From: Bacteroidetes bacterium UBA2364
Lineage (GTDB): Bacteria; Bacteroidota; Rhodothermia; Rhodothermales; UBA2364
DNA: 36,923 nt
Assembly (NCBI GenBank): GCA_002344075.1
Contig: DDTM01000031.1
Span: 1-36,923 of the forward strand
Direction of reading: 5' to 3'
A program made the translations under genes and the position numbers. Of the stretch, positions 25,154 to 34,049 are shown piece by piece. Within the stretch, counting starts at the first letter, position 1. Every line of letters starts with the position of its first letter. The notes under the pieces are model-generated. The model had not been told where the DNA came from and did no database searches. It saw only the letters and a program-made list of their open reading frames with translations.

Positions 25154-25390
25154 TCAGACCGAAATGCCCTGACGTCGGGCTTCGGCTACAACTGCCGCAA
25201 TCCCATTTTTATTGATAGTCTTCATGGTTTGTGTGGAAACCCGAAGCGTAACCCAACGGTTTTCATCCGGAATAAAAAAACGCTTACGCTGCAAATTTAC
25301 CCCGAAGCGGCGCTTAACTTTATTATTCGCGTGCGAAACGTGGTTGCCCGTCAACGATTTCCGGCCCGTCAGTTGGTCTTTGCGTGCCAT
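25154..25390 (-). CDS. rpmB: 50S ribosomal protein L28
   Basis: The 78-residue product has the L28 features: a basic start, GNHVSHANNKVKRRFGVNLQ (15-34), then QRKRFFIPDENRWVTLRVST and a short helical C-terminus with KTINKNGI. It lacks the Cys pairs of the zinc form. It is the first gene of the unit rpmB-rpmG-DUF4295-like-tRNA-Pro-tRNA-Arg-tRNA-Cys. Confidence 0.96.
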   Translation of the reverse strand: MARKDQLTGRKSLTGNHVSHANNKVKRRFGVNLQRKRFFIPDENRWVTLRVSTQTMKTINKNGIAAVVAEARRQGISV

Positions 25391-25422
25391 GGTCTTTTTT
25401 TGTTTTAGATTGCTTTGTTTTT

Positions 25423-25456
25423 ATTATAGCCCATGAATATAACTTTTTTACAAAAA
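25423..25456 (-). promoter_or_regulatory. Probable promoter of the rpmB/tRNA unit
   Basis: On the minus strand TTTTTG (25451-25456) and TATAAT (25423-25428) are 22 bases apart. The rpmB start lies 32 bases after the second box in an A-rich leader. Confidence 0.55.
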
Positions 25457-25497
25457 CAGAACAATACCCTTTGCACTTCATCACCTAAAATTTAAAT

Positions 25498-25974
25498 ATG
25501 TACCACTTCTGCATCGGAGTTATCCGGCTTTTGCTGCACCTGCGAAATGCCTTCAGCCGCATTGTTAAACCGCTCTCGGTGCGTGTAAGGGGCATTGTTA
25601 CCAATTCCAAAGGAGAGGTCTTGCTCATAAAACATCCCTATGACGACCGATACTGGTATCTGCCCGGTGGCGCCATCAAACGACAAGAACGTTTGGCGGA
25701 TGCCCTGCGCCGAGAACTTCAGGAAGAGCTTGGTTTTCGACATCTGGTTATAACCCAAACACAAGGTGTTTATACGGACCTCAACCCATACCGATCGGAC
25801 GTGGTGGTGGTAATAGAAGCTTCTACCGATGAACGTCCAAAACCCAATAAATGGGAAATCAAAGAGGCCTGTTTTTTCTCATTGAAGGCATTGCCTGATA
25901 ATATGGCACGTTCTACAAGAGAACGGTTGAGGGAATGGCAGAGCGTATCTGACATATATAATGAAAAATGGTAA
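25498..25974 (+). CDS. Nudix hydrolase
   Basis: The 158-residue product has a complete Nudix box at 58-80 (G58, E64, R72-E73, E76-E77, G79; pattern Gx5Ex7REUxEExGU), preceded by WYLPGG. Nudix enzymes cleave nucleoside diphosphates linked to another group, using divalent metal. The substrate cannot be read from the sequence. The first 25 residues are hydrophobic and basic and may be a helix before the fold proper (start near VRVRGIV). No partner genes are evident, and a terminator follows at 26008-26042. Confidence 0.88.
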   Translation: MYHFCIGVIRLLLHLRNAFSRIVKPLSVRVRGIVTNSKGEVLLIKHPYDDRYWYLPGGAIKRQERLADALRRELQEELGFRHLVITQTQGVYTDLNPYRSDVVVVIEASTDERPKPNKWEIKEACFFSLKALPDNMARSTRERLREWQSVSDIYNEKW

Positions 25975-26007
25975 CAAACAACCAAGTCTATCCATGTTTA
26001 TATAAAC

Positions 26008-26042
26008 AAAAGGGTTGCTCCGAATTACGAAACAACCCTTTT
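26008..26042. terminator. Bidirectional intrinsic terminator
   Basis: AAAAGGGTTG (26008-26017) pairs with CAACCCTTTT (26033-26042). It lies between the converging Nudix gene and the AMIN-like gene and can work in both directions. Confidence 0.85.
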
Positions 26043-26060
26043 CCATTTAATTATTTCCAC

Positions 26061-27296
26061 TTAAAAGTCCCATATTGACTTTCCGGTAGATGCATTTGGG
26101 GTTTCAATGGATTTGGTGGCCAAAGAAATCAGGTTTTGTTTACGTTCTGCGATAATAGATTTTCGTGCACGCAGACGTTGTTGCAATTCTTTTTCTTCGG
26201 CGGTAGCGGTTAAGCGTAGGGTTGCTACCCGATTGCGCAGCAACGTCTGCTCTGCATCAAAGATTTGTCCTAATTTGGCGTCTAAGGCCGTTTCAATTTG
26301 ACGTCTTTGGTTCTGGCTATTTGCTACGGTCAATTGACGGGCCAATGCATCGGCTTCACTTTCCAATAAAAGCACTTCAGCGGATCGGATTGGGTTATCG
26401 GTATTCAGGATATCCGCTACAGTCTTGGTGCTCGCCCCCGTACTAACTGGTCCCGCGCCACCGCCACCAGTTGGTGTTGGGTTATTATTTGCAGACGTTG
26501 TGTTTGGGGCCGTGGCATTGCCTGTTGTTGTGGGCTTGGGAGCGGTAGTATTAAAATAGTCTTTCGGATTTCCAGTGGCCGCATTGGTTCGGGCTGGCGC
26601 TCTTAATGGAGAATCCAACGATACATTGGGGTTATCATAATCTGGAATTAATGCACCACCAGCATGAGCGGGCGCATTTGTCGGGCGCAAAGAGGCTTGG
26701 GGCTCTGTTTTGCTGGAACCGTTGATCCCACTTACAGCCGTTGCGGTCTTAGAAGTACTACGGCGTAAAGAGGGGTCAGCAGAAACGGGTGCAGTCGTCA
26801 GAACACTGCCGCGATTGTCGAGCGTTCCCGAATTAGCTGGAGGTTCTAATGTAGAGAGTGAGGTTGGCGCAGTTCCGCTGAAGGTAAGCGAAACCAGCAT
26901 CGCACTCCCTTGTCTTTCGGGATACGCTGTTGCTTCCACCTTTTGATTGGGGTCTAAATCAAATGTAATAACCACATCGTTTTGAATGGTGCGTGCTGCG
27001 TGCCGCAAGACCGGGCCTGCTGTTTGCCCTTGGTTAACGTTGGATTGTAAGTCGGTATCAAACAACGTAAGTGTCAATTGTTCACGTTGCCGTTTGAGAT
27101 CGTATCGAAAAACACGTTCCGAAGTCGCAACCCAAACAACATACCCCCGACCATCGGATCTGGGGTAATAGGATATTTTTGATACGAATGGTTTAGCTGT
27201 AGTGGTGCTTGCCAATAGGAGAAGCAAGAATAGCCCCATGCTCCAACTCCCTACGGAGCGGGCATTTCCTTTGAAGAGCGAAAAGTTTATCATCAT
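26061..27296 (-). CDS. Exported AMIN-like domain protein with low-complexity linker and coiled-coil end
   Basis: The start at 27296 gives 411 residues. An ATG at 27344 is in frame but gives a poor N-terminus, and one at 27239 is also possible. A signal peptide (LFLLLLLASTTTAKP region, 22-36) is followed by a beta-rich domain (about 37-145: YYPRSDGRGYVVWVATSERV) that resembles the AMIN-like N-terminal domain of wall amidases in related bacteria. Residues about 150-300 are Thr/Pro/Ala/Asn/Gly-rich and probably disordered. The last 110 residues are helical with heptad spacing (LLLESEADALARQL, then LRARKSIIAERKQNL). AMIN domains bind peptidoglycan or target envelope complexes. Here there is no catalytic domain, so a scaffolding role is inferred. 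Confidence 0.65.
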   Translation of the reverse strand: MMINFSLFKGNARSVGSWSMGLFLLLLLASTTTAKPFVSKISYYPRSDGRGYVVWVATSERVFRYDLKRQREQLTLTLFDTDLQSNVNQGQTAGPVLRHAARTIQNDVVITFDLDPNQKVEATAYPERQGSAMLVSLTFSGTAPTSLSTLEPPANSGTLDNRGSVLTTAPVSADPSLRRSTSKTATAVSGINGSSKTEPQASLRPTNAPAHAGGALIPDYDNPNVSLDSPLRAPARTNAATGNPKDYFNTTAPKPTTTGNATAPNTTSANNNPTPTGGGGAGPVSTGASTKTVADILNTDNPIRSAEVLLLESEADALARQLTVANSQNQRRQIETALDAKLGQIFDAEQTLLRNRVATLRLTATAEEKELQQRLRARKSIIAERKQNLISLATKSIETPNASTGKSIWDF

Positions 27297-27470
27297 ATAA
27301 CACCTGAGGTTTGGTTTGTGGAGGTACCACAATTCGAGGAACAAATGAAGGTAGCAGCCTTTTCTTAACCAAAGAAGAAGACAAATATATTGCGTTTTCA
27401 GGTTTTGCGGGGATGGTAGCTAAATAAAGACCCCTCTAAAACCATACCGATCCATTTAGCAACAAAAAGG

Positions 27471-27502
27471 TTTGTTCATAAACCATAAATTTTTTATGTT
27501 GT
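27471..27502 (+). promoter_or_regulatory. Probable promoter of the CocE/S15-like gene
   Basis: TTTG (27471-27474) and TATGTTGT (27495-27502) are 20 bases apart, close to the TTTG-19/21-TAnnTTTG consensus. About 80 bases of leader precede the ATG at 27587. Confidence 0.6.
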
Positions 27503-27586
27503 TAGCAGATGCTCTTTTGTTTGTCGGGACAATCGTTCATCCTCAACTTTTTGCCTCATCTCCAAAACAAGATCAAAGAATAAGCC

Positions 27587-29479
27587 ATGTTTACTTTATT
27601 TTTTCGGGTTTTCTGGGTGGTTGTACTGCTATTTTCATTTCAGGCAAGGGCACAGCCTATTTCCGAATATTCTCCAAAAGACAATTATGAAAAATTAGAG
27701 TATTATATCCCAGTCCAAGACGGTATCAAATTATACGCTGCGGTTTATGTCCCAAAAAATAACACCCAGCCGCTCCCATTCTTGATAAAACGTACCCCTT
27801 ATGGCTGCGGCCCCTATGGACCTAATAAGTTTCCGGGCATTTTAGGCCCACAGGGAGACCATCGGTTTGCAAAGGAAGGGTACATTTTTGTCTGTCAGGA
27901 TGTTCGTGGACGATGGATGAGTGAAGGCACGTTCACCAATATGACCCCTGCCATACCGAACGTAACGGGCCATCGTACAGTAGATGAGAGTACCGACACC
28001 TATGACACGGTTGAATTCCTGCTCAGAAATATACCAAACAATAATGGAAAAGTAGGGCTACATGGTATTTCCTATCCTGGATTTTATGTGGCCGCGAGCA
28101 TTATTAACAGCCATCCGGCAATTGTGGCCGCTTCTCCACAAGCGCCAATTGCGGATTGGTTTGTCGGAGATGATTTTCACGCAAATGGTGCTTTTTACCT
28201 TCAAGATGCGTTTAATTTTTTCCCTGGCTTTGAACATCCAGAGCCTACCCCCACCCAAAAACGAGGCTCGTCTCTGCGTATCAATTCCGACGACGCCTAT
28301 ACTTTTTTCCTACGCTTAGGCGCTTTACCCAATGCCAACGCACGATATTTTAAGGGGAAAGTGGATTTTTGGAACTCCTTTATGAAGCACGGGACGTATG
28401 ATCAATTCTGGCAGGAGCGCAATATTCTCCCCCATCTAAAAGGGGTAAAAACCAATGTTATGACGATTATTGGGGCATTCGATGCAGAAGACCCCTATGG
28501 CGGCTATGAGATTTATCGCTCGATTGGGAAGTTAAGCCCCGATGCAACCAGCAATCGCCTCGTACTTGGTCCTTGGTTTCATGGAGGGTGGGAACGCTCA
28601 GAAGGAGACTTTTTAGGGAATGTTCCTTTTGTACAAAAAACAGCCGTACAATACCGTGAGTCTATAGACCTCCCTTTCTTCAATTATTACCTAAAAGGTA
28701 AGGGGGATTTTGATCAGGCAAATGTCCGCGCCTTTGCAACAGGCTCCAATGACTGGCACAACTTTGACATTTGGCCACCAAAAGATGCCCACCCGACCAC
28801 TTGGTTTTTAAAAGAGCAAGGTGGTCTTAGCACCCAAGCCCCTTCCAAAAACACTGGGAATGATCGCTACGTCTCGGATCCAGCGAAGCCAGTTCCCTAT
28901 TCTCAACGAATCACCTATGACCGTACCAGAGAATACATGACCGAAGACCAGCGGTTTGTGGCCTCCCGTCCGGATGTCTTGGTGTATGAAACAGAGGTTT
29001 TGTCAGAAGACTTCACCTTAGCAGGTCCAGTGGATATTCGCTTATTTGTCTCCACTACCGGATCCGATGCTGATTTTGTCGTGAAGGTAGTGGATGTTTT
29101 TCCGGATTCCACGAAAGAGGTTCAACCCCGAGACAAAAAATATTTGCCAAATCCCCTTTCTGGCTACCAGATGTTGGTTCGGTATGCCGTGATGCGAAGT
29201 AAGTTTCGCAACAACTTTTCCAAGCCAGAGCCGCTCCAGCCTGGAAAAGTGACCGAAGTACGCTGGAAAAGCCCACATATTTTCCACACGTTTAAAAAAG
29301 GACATCGCTTAATGATTCAAGTACAAAGTTCTTTTTTTCCTTTGATAGACCGGAATCCGCAAGTTTTTTTAGATATCTATAACGCCAAAGACTCAGACTT
29401 TAAGGCACAGACCCATACCATTTATCGGTCGGCACAGTATCCATCCTCCATAACCATCGGGCGAATTTTGCCTAAATAG
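27587..29479 (+). CDS. Exported CocE/NonD-type alpha/beta hydrolase (X-Pro dipeptidyl-peptidase S15 family)
   Basis: The 630-residue product has a signal peptide (cleavage near ARA-Q, 20-23). The S15-type hydrolase domain has S162 in GISYPG as the nucleophile, acidic D299/D302 in GAFDAEDPYGG, and H332 in GPWFHGGW. The C-terminal part (about 440-625) is the jelly-roll domain that closes the active site (DFTLAGPVDIRLFVSTTGSD). Members cleave acyl bonds in esters or amides: cocaine esterase, alpha-amino-acid ester hydrolase, X-Pro peptidase. The substrate is not clear here; glutaryl-7-ACA-type and alpha-amino-acid ester hydrolases are the nearest by organisation. It acts in the periplasm or outside. 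It has its own promoter and no obvious operon partner. Confidence 0.88.
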   Translation: MFTLFFRVFWVVVLLFSFQARAQPISEYSPKDNYEKLEYYIPVQDGIKLYAAVYVPKNNTQPLPFLIKRTPYGCGPYGPNKFPGILGPQGDHRFAKEGYIFVCQDVRGRWMSEGTFTNMTPAIPNVTGHRTVDESTDTYDTVEFLLRNIPNNNGKVGLHGISYPGFYVAASIINSHPAIVAASPQAPIADWFVGDDFHANGAFYLQDAFNFFPGFEHPEPTPTQKRGSSLRINSDDAYTFFLRLGALPNANARYFKGKVDFWNSFMKHGTYDQFWQERNILPHLKGVKTNVMTIIGAFDAEDPYGGYEIYRSIGKLSPDATSNRLVLGPWFHGGWERSEGDFLGNVPFVQKTAVQYRESIDLPFFNYYLKGKGDFDQANVRAFATGSNDWHNFDIWPPKDAHPTTWFLKEQGGLSTQAPSKNTGNDRYVSDPAKPVPYSQRITYDRTREYMTEDQRFVASRPDVLVYETEVLSEDFTLAGPVDIRLFVSTTGSDADFVVKVVDVFPDSTKEVQPRDKKYLPNPLSGYQMLVRYAVMRSKFRNNFSKPEPLQPGKVTEVRWKSPHIFHTFKKGHRLMIQVQSSFFPLIDRNPQVFLDIYNAKDSDFKAQTHTIYRSAQYPSSITIGRILPK

Positions 29480-29575
29480 AAATATGAATTAAAAATGAAT
29501 GCAATGCAGTACGACTTTTGGCAGGGCAACCAAAAACCTCAATCTCGTACCGTTATACCATAAACCATTTCCGCT

Positions 29576-30193
29576 ATGGATGTTTTTTTTCAGCCGGAAC
29601 GACTTATTTTCACCATTCCATTGATGATTGCATTCTCTTTGTGGGTCATTAGTGTAACAGGGATGGGCGGTCATCATGACAGCGACATGGATTCCGACGT
29701 AGGCGTTCACTTAGACGCCGATCACGGATGGATAGATACTGGGCTTCATTTACTGGGGTTTGGTCTGGTTCCTTTATCGCTGGTAATAACATGGATTTTA
29801 TTCGGGTTTGGCTTATCCGGATTGATACTACACGCTGCATTAGGCGCTTACTTACCATCGGATTGGTTACCAAATGCCCTTTTCATTCCACTCGCTCTGG
29901 TCATTGGCTTGGTAACGTCTTCCGTATTATCCCGCTTACTAAGTCCACTTTTCAAAGATTATGGAGCCGCTACGACCGAGCGCGACCTAATCGGTAAGAT
30001 AGCGACTGTCAAAAGCAACCAGGCTTCTGCCACATTTGGCGCTGCCAGCCTCCGCTTGGAAAATGGAAACGAAATCGAAATCGCCATACGAACCGAAAAC
30101 CCAGATATTGCTTTGTCTTATGGAGATCGCGTCCTACTAACAAGCAAACTCCCCGACAAAGAAGTCTTTGAAGTAATCCCTTTTGATTCTTAG
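29576..30193 (+). CDS. NfeD/YqiJ-like membrane protein with OB-fold domain
   Basis: The 205-residue product has three membrane segments (about 10-30, 55-78, 80-125 with a break). A His/Asp-rich loop HHDSDMDSD (33-41) lies between the first two. A C-terminal soluble OB-like domain (about 135-205: LIGKIATVKSN, then GDRVLLTSK) ends it. This is the layout of YqiJ, an NfeD-family protein encoded next to the flotillin YqiK. NfeD proteins partner with SPFH/flotillin proteins in membrane microdomains. The next gene is a flotillin, which supports this call. The His/Asp loop could bind a metal, but that is only a guess. Confidence 0.78.
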   Translation: MDVFFQPERLIFTIPLMIAFSLWVISVTGMGGHHDSDMDSDVGVHLDADHGWIDTGLHLLGFGLVPLSLVITWILFGFGLSGLILHAALGAYLPSDWLPNALFIPLALVIGLVTSSVLSRLLSPLFKDYGAATTERDLIGKIATVKSNQASATFGAASLRLENGNEIEIAIRTENPDIALSYGDRVLLTSKLPDKEVFEVIPFDS

Positions 30194-30258
30194 TGCGTCC
30201 ACTGGTGCAACAAACCCAACCCCTTATATTTTCAACCCTAATTATTTTATTATTGGCT

Positions 30259-31995
30259 ATGAATGAATCTTTAATCTTGAGTATTGCTGCTGTTATTGGC
30301 ATAATATTATTCATCCTCGTTTTCCTGAGCATGCTCAACCGTTTTTTGGTGAAAGCCGAAGCCGGGCAAGCTTTGGTAAAAACAGGGTTCGGCCTGAGTA
30401 AACCGGGCGTATATCTGAGTTCAGTCATTTCTATTCCGCTATTACACCGAACCGAACGCATAGATTTGACGGTAAAGACCGTTCGGACCGTTCGGAGGGC
30501 GCATGAAAGCCTCTCGTGTGCTGATGGGATCCGGGCAGAGGTAGAAGTGGATTTTTACATCAAGATCAATCCTGTGGAAGAAGATATTCGTCACGTCGCT
30601 TCAACCATTGGTTGTGGCCGGGCCTCGGATATTGGTATCCTTCGCGAGTTGTTTGAGGCCAAGTTTGCAGATGCCCTCAAAACCGCCGGAGCCGCCCTTT
30701 CCTTCGACCAACTATACCAGAATCGTCGCGAATTCCGAGACGAGATCATGAAGGCATTAGGGCAAGATGCCGAAAACGGGGTTATACTAAACGGTTATCG
30801 CTTAGATGATGTGGCCATTCAGTACTTGGAGCAATTACCACTCGAAATGCACAACGAGAACAACGTTTTGGATGCCCGTGGTCGCAAAGAAATAGCCCAG
30901 CGGACTTCTGCCGAGGTGGAAGCGGCGAATAAACGACTTCGCGAAAAAGAAGTAACCATTGCCACCCAAAACCGTGAGGCGAAACTAAAGCAATTACAAA
31001 TAGAGCAAGATATTGCGGCAAAACAAGCCCTCCAAACCCGCGAAATAGCGGAAGCCCAAGCACGGGAACAAGCAACCATGCAACAAACTGTTGCAGAACA
31101 AGAAAAGCTCTCCGAACAAGCCAAAATTGTTAAAGACCGTGAAATCAAAGCAGCTGAGATTGAGCGACAAAAAGCCATCGAGGTGGCCGATGAAGAACGG
31201 AAACGGAATGTAGAAAGTGCACGAATCGTTCGGGAGAAAGCCATCCAGATTGCCGAGCAAGAAAAACTTCAGCAAATCGAAATCGCCCGGATTGAACGCG
31301 AGAAGGCCGAATCTGAAGCCCTGAAAGCCAAATTATCTGTTCTTGAAGAGGTGGCCAAACAAGAAGCCCTCAAGTTAAAAGCCGAAGAACAAGCCCAAAC
31401 GGTTAAATCCCTCGAAATAGCCAACCGCCAAAAGGCAATCGAAATCATCGAGGCCGAAAAAGCCGCTGCCGTAGAAAAAGAAAAGCAAAAAGTAGAGTCG
31501 GATGTACGGGCCTATGAAATTACGACGGTTGCCAAAGCCAAATTAGACGCTGCTGAAATGGAGTCACAAGCCGCCGAAAAGCAAGCCAAAGCCATCGAAA
31601 CCGTTGGTCTTGCACAAGCAACAACCACCCGTGCCAACCTTGATGCCCAAAACGTGGTCAATTCACAGGCCATTTTGGCGCAAGCATTGAAAGAACTGAT
31701 GCCACAACTCCCTGTTTTAGTGGAAAAGTTAATGATTCCTGCCGAGAAAATAGAAAGCATTCGTGTCTTGAATGTACACGGCCTACAAGGCCAACAAGGC
31801 AGCGACCACACAGCGTCTTCTTCGGTTGCAGGCTCGATCATTGGCACTGTATTACAGGCTGGTATGGTGCTCCCCATTCTCAAAGAATTGATGGGGGTAA
31901 TCCGGTCTGATGGCGGACAAAACGCATTGAGCCAACTCATCGAACAGGTCCCGGGGTTATCATCCCTCATAGAAGACAAGAACGAGTCTGCTTAA
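30259..31995 (+). CDS. Flotillin (SPFH family, YqiK-like)
   Basis: The start at 30259 (MNESLILSIAAVIG) gives 578 residues; the frame is open to a GTG at 30193, directly at the stop of the NfeD-like gene, but the extra residues are an unlikely N-terminus. An N-terminal membrane helix (5-28) is followed by the SPFH/PHB domain (about 30-200). A long Ala/Glu/Lys/Gln-rich coiled coil (about 215-480) carries the EA repeats typical of flotillins. The tail ends with an AQALKELMPQLPVLVEKLM region and a Gly/Ser hydrophobic segment. Flotillins form membrane rings that organise microdomains and affect fluidity. It forms a two-gene unit with the NfeD-like gene and ends in a strong terminator. Confidence 0.88.
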   Translation: MNESLILSIAAVIGIILFILVFLSMLNRFLVKAEAGQALVKTGFGLSKPGVYLSSVISIPLLHRTERIDLTVKTVRTVRRAHESLSCADGIRAEVEVDFYIKINPVEEDIRHVASTIGCGRASDIGILRELFEAKFADALKTAGAALSFDQLYQNRREFRDEIMKALGQDAENGVILNGYRLDDVAIQYLEQLPLEMHNENNVLDARGRKEIAQRTSAEVEAANKRLREKEVTIATQNREAKLKQLQIEQDIAAKQALQTREIAEAQAREQATMQQTVAEQEKLSEQAKIVKDREIKAAEIERQKAIEVADEERKRNVESARIVREKAIQIAEQEKLQQIEIARIEREKAESEALKAKLSVLEEVAKQEALKLKAEEQAQTVKSLEIANRQKAIEIIEAEKAAAVEKEKQKVESDVRAYEITTVAKAKLDAAEMESQAAEKQAKAIETVGLAQATTTRANLDAQNVVNSQAILAQALKELMPQLPVLVEKLMIPAEKIESIRVLNVHGLQGQQGSDHTASSSVAGSIIGTVLQAGMVLPILKELMGVIRSDGGQNALSQLIEQVPGLSSLIEDKNESA

Positions 31996-32018
31996 CTTAG
32001 CCCATAAACGCCACGCCC

Positions 32019-32049
32019 AAGCCCTCGATATTTATCGAGGGCTTTTTTT
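32019..32049 (+). terminator. Intrinsic terminator after the flotillin gene
   Basis: AAGCCCTCGATA and TATCGAGGGCTT form an almost perfect stem followed by seven T, 24 bases after the stop. Confidence 0.92.
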
Positions 32050-32153
32050 GTGTCACTCATTACAACTTTCCAACATGGCAGCAACCATTAAACATCAAAA
32101 TTGCAAAATAAGCTTATTGGTTCGCATGTATTTCATTTGCATTTACTGCATTA

Positions 32154-32570
32154 ATGGAATATTATTTTTCCGTTTTACTCTTTAATTATTTCGCCTTGAA
32201 AATATCGGTCCAAATAGTATTGGCCCTAATGCTTGCCCTTCAACCACTGAGCGGGCTTGTGACACATATTGCATTCAAGGTAAATCAGCAATACATCGCA
32301 CGCACGATGTGCATCAATCGGTTCAAGCCCAAAATGAACTGTAAAGGGACTTGTGTTTTGAGCCGGCAACTTAAAAAGGCAGCAGAACAACAAAGCAACC
32401 CAGTCAAACAAAACAAGGAACAATCTGAGATATTGTATTTTATTGACTTAAATATTGCACCTTCGTGGGTAAAAGGAACTTCGGACATGACCAAGAATCC
32501 TTTCCCACAGTCTTCTGCTTATCATGACTCTCTTTTCTCGGCAGAAATCTTCCATCCGCCTCGCGTTTAA
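32154..32570 (+). CDS. Small Cys-rich protein of a Bacteroidota type, possible metal-binding
   Basis: The 138-residue product has a hydrophobic N-terminal segment (about 14-38) that should act as signal or anchor. A short conserved-looking block follows, TMCINRFKPKMNCKGTCVL (51-69), with Cys at 53, 63 and 67. The rest is polar, ending in FHPPRV. Proteins with a CINxxxPxxxCxGxC block are common in Bacteroidota as small proteins of unknown function. The block suggests metal or heme-related binding, which is inference. It is separated by 339 bases from the next gene, so a shared transcript with the oxidase-like locus is possible but not shown. Confidence 0.65.
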   Translation: MEYYFSVLLFNYFALKISVQIVLALMLALQPLSGLVTHIAFKVNQQYIARTMCINRFKPKMNCKGTCVLSRQLKKAAEQQSNPVKQNKEQSEILYFIDLNIAPSWVKGTSDMTKNPFPQSSAYHDSLFSAEIFHPPRV

Positions 32571-32909
32571 TTTTCTTCTCATGTTGGCCTAATTTTTGAC
32601 CCGGCAAACCTGATCGTCCCCATTGCTCCCGATAGAGGGCATTGTGAAAGGGTCTTGTTTCTCGACAATGGTGTCTTTCCTATGTACGCGCCATATTGTT
32701 TGTCGCTAACCCCTTACCACGACATCTTGTTTGAAGGTGGCCAATGGTTGCAGATTGGGTTCATGCGGATATATCCAAACAGTCACTTTTTTTAATATCA
32801 CCTTGTTTTTTATTCACTTTAAAAGACAAGAATACGTATGTCTTTTTTGCACACTTCGGCAAAATTGCCCAAATGTATTACAAATATTCATCTTCAAATA
32901 ATCCCCAAA
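32571..32909. other. Gene-free gap before the oxidase-like locus
   Basis: No convincing gene is seen in these 339 bases; the open frames are short and lack family character. An inverted repeat GGCAA-AA-TTGCC lies at 32858-32869, about 40 bases before the next start codon, and could be an operator. No clear TTTG/TAnnTTTG promoter pair with good spacing was found. Confidence 0.35.
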
Positions 32910-33317
32910 ATGAACAAAGGTTTTTGGATCTTGGCATTTATTTTTACAGGATTTTTTAATCCTGTAAATGCCCAATCTCTTTTCAGGAATTGGCCTGACT
33001 TAGGATTATACCACGATGTCCTTTCCGCCACATTCCATCCTTCCGAGAATGGAGACACCGCACCGATCAAGGCAAAGTCAGGTGAACTTGTTTCCCATGC
33101 GCAACAAGTAGCGAGCAAACCCATTCCTGCACCTTACGATACGCGCCCTATGCGCAAAACCATTCAAAAACTAAAGAAGGAGAGCGTTAAAACGGATCGT
33201 ATGATCCGCAAAGGCAAGGCGAGCGAAGCCGCAATTATTGCACAACTTTCCAAAACCCACGACGTTTTTCACGAGGTAATCCGTTTGTCTAAGGAACCCC
33301 ATGAAGACCACCATTGA
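32910..33317 (+). CDS. Small exported helical protein, unrecognised
   Basis: The start at 32910 gives 135 residues with a signal peptide (MNKGFWILAFIFTGFF, cleavage near VNA-Q). An ATG at 32838 is in frame but spoils the signal. The mature part has NWPDLGLYHDVLSATFHPSE, split here as NWPDLGLYHDVL and SATFHPSE. Three predicted helices follow, with a KLKKESVKTDRMIRK segment and a THDVFHEVIRL helix (116-126). Histidines are at 35, 43, 117 and 121, and the protein ends in HEDHH. Similar small proteins exist in Bacteroidota, and a four-helix-bundle fold is likely. The His pattern could hold metal or heme, which is not shown. It is 79 bases upstream of the DUF2911 gene on the same strand. Confidence 0.7.
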   Translation: MNKGFWILAFIFTGFFNPVNAQSLFRNWPDLGLYHDVLSATFHPSENGDTAPIKAKSGELVSHAQQVASKPIPAPYDTRPMRKTIQKLKKESVKTDRMIRKGKASEAAIIAQLSKTHDVFHEVIRLSKEPHEDHH

Positions 33318-33396
33318 TGATTCATGTACTGCATGAACCCAGAAAGGAAAAAAACATCTAAAAACAACAAACTGTACACCATAAAAGGACTTCATT

Positions 33397-34011
33397 ATGA
33401 GAAAATATGTATTTGCCTTTTTCTTTACCCTTTCCCTGACTGCGTGTCAAGATCATCCGCAAGGCCATAAAGACCACAAAACAACGGAGCAAACACCCCC
33501 AACCCAGCATGACCATAGCACCCATGATCATAGCCAAGAAGCGGTGAAGGACACCACAAAAGGCAGTATCCCCAAAACGGCCATGACCAATCTGGGCAGC
33601 AACCATGTCCATATTGCCTATACCGCGCCTGCTGTTCGTAATCGGGTCATCTGGGGTGGCTTAGTACCATACGACCAAGTTTGGGTGACAGGTGCACACC
33701 AAGCAACCTCCATTTCACTCGGAAAAGACGTTCTGATCACTGGGCAACGCCTACCGAAAGGAAAATATGCCCTATTTACCATTCCCGGAAAACAAGAGTG
33801 GACGGTTATTATCAATAAAAACTGGGATCAGCACCTTACCGATGAATACAGCGAACAAGAAGATGTTTTACGAATTAAGGTGAAGCCCCAGACAGATCAA
33901 CCCCATACCGAACGCCTCACGTATCGCATTAAAAACAAAGATACCAACACCGCCGATTTAGAAATTGTCTGGGAAAAACTCAAAATTGTTTTAGCTATAA
34001 CCAATGCCTAA
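33397..34011 (+). CDS. DUF2911 lipoprotein with His-rich linker
   Basis: The 204-residue product has a lipoprotein signal (LTAC, C17), then a linker of about 40 residues with ten His in HDHSTHDHS-type repeats (20-46). The DUF2911 domain (about 60-200) shows NRVIWGGLVPYDQVWVTGA, split here as NRVIWGGL and VPYDQVWVTGA, then LPKGKYALFTIPGKQEW and VLRIKV. DUF2911 proteins are common in Bacteroidota; their function is unknown. The His-rich linker suggests binding of Zn, Cu or Ni in the periplasm. The oxidase-like gene starts 38 bases after this stop, so the two are very probably cotranscribed. Confidence 0.85.
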   Translation: MRKYVFAFFFTLSLTACQDHPQGHKDHKTTEQTPPTQHDHSTHDHSQEAVKDTTKGSIPKTAMTNLGSNHVHIAYTAPAVRNRVIWGGLVPYDQVWVTGAHQATSISLGKDVLITGQRLPKGKYALFTIPGKQEWTVIINKNWDQHLTDEYSEQEDVLRIKVKPQTDQPHTERLTYRIKNKDTNTADLEIVWEKLKIVLAITNA

Positions 34012-34049
34012 GGGCCTAATGAAGAAAAATCAACCTATTTCATACGATC

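Noticed and set aside
32744..32959. 71-residue frame in the gap before 32910
   Set aside because: It overlaps the signal-peptide gene in another frame and has no signal, motif or start context.
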